Shown here in pieces: positions 13,970-14,338 of a stretch of DNA of 14,338 nt (position 1 is the first letter of the stretch; each line of letters begins with the position of its first letter). Source of the DNA: Desulfovibrionaceae bacterium UBA6814 (GTDB taxonomy: Bacteria; Desulfobacterota; Desulfovibrionia; Desulfovibrionales; Desulfovibrionaceae). The notes beneath the pieces are model-generated. The model was not told where the DNA came from. It made no database searches and was given only the letters and a program-made list of their open reading frames with translations. The translations under genes and the position numbers were made by a program. Location: assembly GCA_002452635.1 (NCBI GenBank), contig DKEU01000198.1, positions 2,243 to 16,580 of the forward strand. Direction: 5' to 3'.

Positions 13970-14338
13970 CCACTGTCGCCCTCTTCGCCATACTCCTCGT
14001 CTGTCTGCTCTCGGGCATGCCCATCTCCATGGGCCTGGGCCTGTCGAGCATCGCCACCATCCTGTTCTTTTCGCAGGACTCCCTGGCCTCGGTGGCGCTC
14101 AAGCTCACGGCCAACCTGACCGAACACTACACGCTCCTGGCCATCCCGTTCTTCATCCTGTCCTCGGCCTTCCTGTCCACGGGCGGCGTGGCCCGGCGGA
14201 TCATCAACTTCGCCGTGGCCCTGGTGGGTCCGGTGCGCGGCGGCCTGGCCATGGCCTCGGTCCTGGCCTGCATGATCTTCGCCGCGGTGTCCGGCTCCTC
14301 GCCGGCCACGGTGGCGGCCATCGGCAGCATCGTCATCG
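13966..14338 (+). CDS. dctM: TRAP transporter large permease, DctM family (3' partial)
   Basis: The ATG overlaps the dctQ stop (ATGA). The frame runs to the window edge, giving about 124 residues of what should be a ~430-residue protein. The N-terminus is hydrophobic (TVALFAILLVCLLSGMPISM), followed by the DctM signature AIPFFILSSAFLSTGG, GPVRGGLAMASVLACMIFAA and VSGSSPATVAAIGSI. This is the ion-coupled transport subunit of the TRAP system. It is intact as far as it can be seen. Confidence 0.94.
   Translation, partial: MTTVALFAILLVCLLSGMPISMGLGLSSIATILFFSQDSLASVALKLTANLTEHYTLLAIPFFILSSAFLSTGGVARRIINFAVALVGPVRGGLAMASVLACMIFAAVSGSSPATVAAIGSIVI

Overview
This is a GC-rich window in which every convincing gene lies on the + strand. 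Codon use is heavily G/C-ending, while the gaps between transcription units are conspicuously AT-rich. The pilus layout, the membrane-tethered sigma-54 activator and a TRAP transporter would fit a Desulfovibrio-like deltaproteobacterium. That is an inference from gene style, not from a marker gene.

Region 1 (1-8852) is a tightly packed type IV pilus assembly cluster: a PilO/MshJ-like protein (5'-truncated by the window edge), a PilP/MshK/GspC-like protein, a lipoprotein secretin (PilQ/MshL type), an ExeA/MshM-type AAA ATPase with an unusual periplasmic tail, a PilB/MshE assembly ATPase with an N-terminal MshEN (c-di-GMP receptor type) domain, a PilC/MshG platform protein, and a sigma-54 enhancer-binding protein with two N-terminal membrane segments. 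The order J-K-L-M-E-G matches mannose-sensitive haemagglutinin (MSHA) pilus loci. There is no separate mshN, and a transcription activator is added.

Region 2 (8853-9492) is an AT-rich regulatory gap followed by a small, cysteine-free type IV pilin gene that ends in a textbook intrinsic terminator. The gap holds a near-match to a -24/-12 (sigma-54) promoter, a repeated AT-rich 9-mer about 100 bp further upstream, and a 12-bp palindrome in the presumed leader. The simplest reading is that the membrane-bound activator encoded just upstream controls pilin transcription.

Region 3 (9541-12079) encodes a polytopic TMTC-like membrane protein with a C-terminal TPR region and a DPM1-like family 2 glycosyltransferase. 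Together they look like a lipid-linked sugar donor enzyme plus a GT-C transferase, plausibly for glycosylating the pilus or another surface protein.

Region 4 (12080-14338) starts with about 310 bp of AT-rich non-coding DNA carrying three copies of an ATGTTATA motif, two of them as an inverted repeat. A TRAP transporter operon follows: DctP-type binding protein, DctQ small permease and the start of the DctM large permease, cut by the window edge.

I found no RNA gene, insertion sequence or CRISPR array. The most interesting points are the regulatory wiring of the pilus (membrane EBP and MshEN domain), the fused periplasmic tail on the ExeA-like ATPase, and the pilin-adjacent glycosyltransferase pair.
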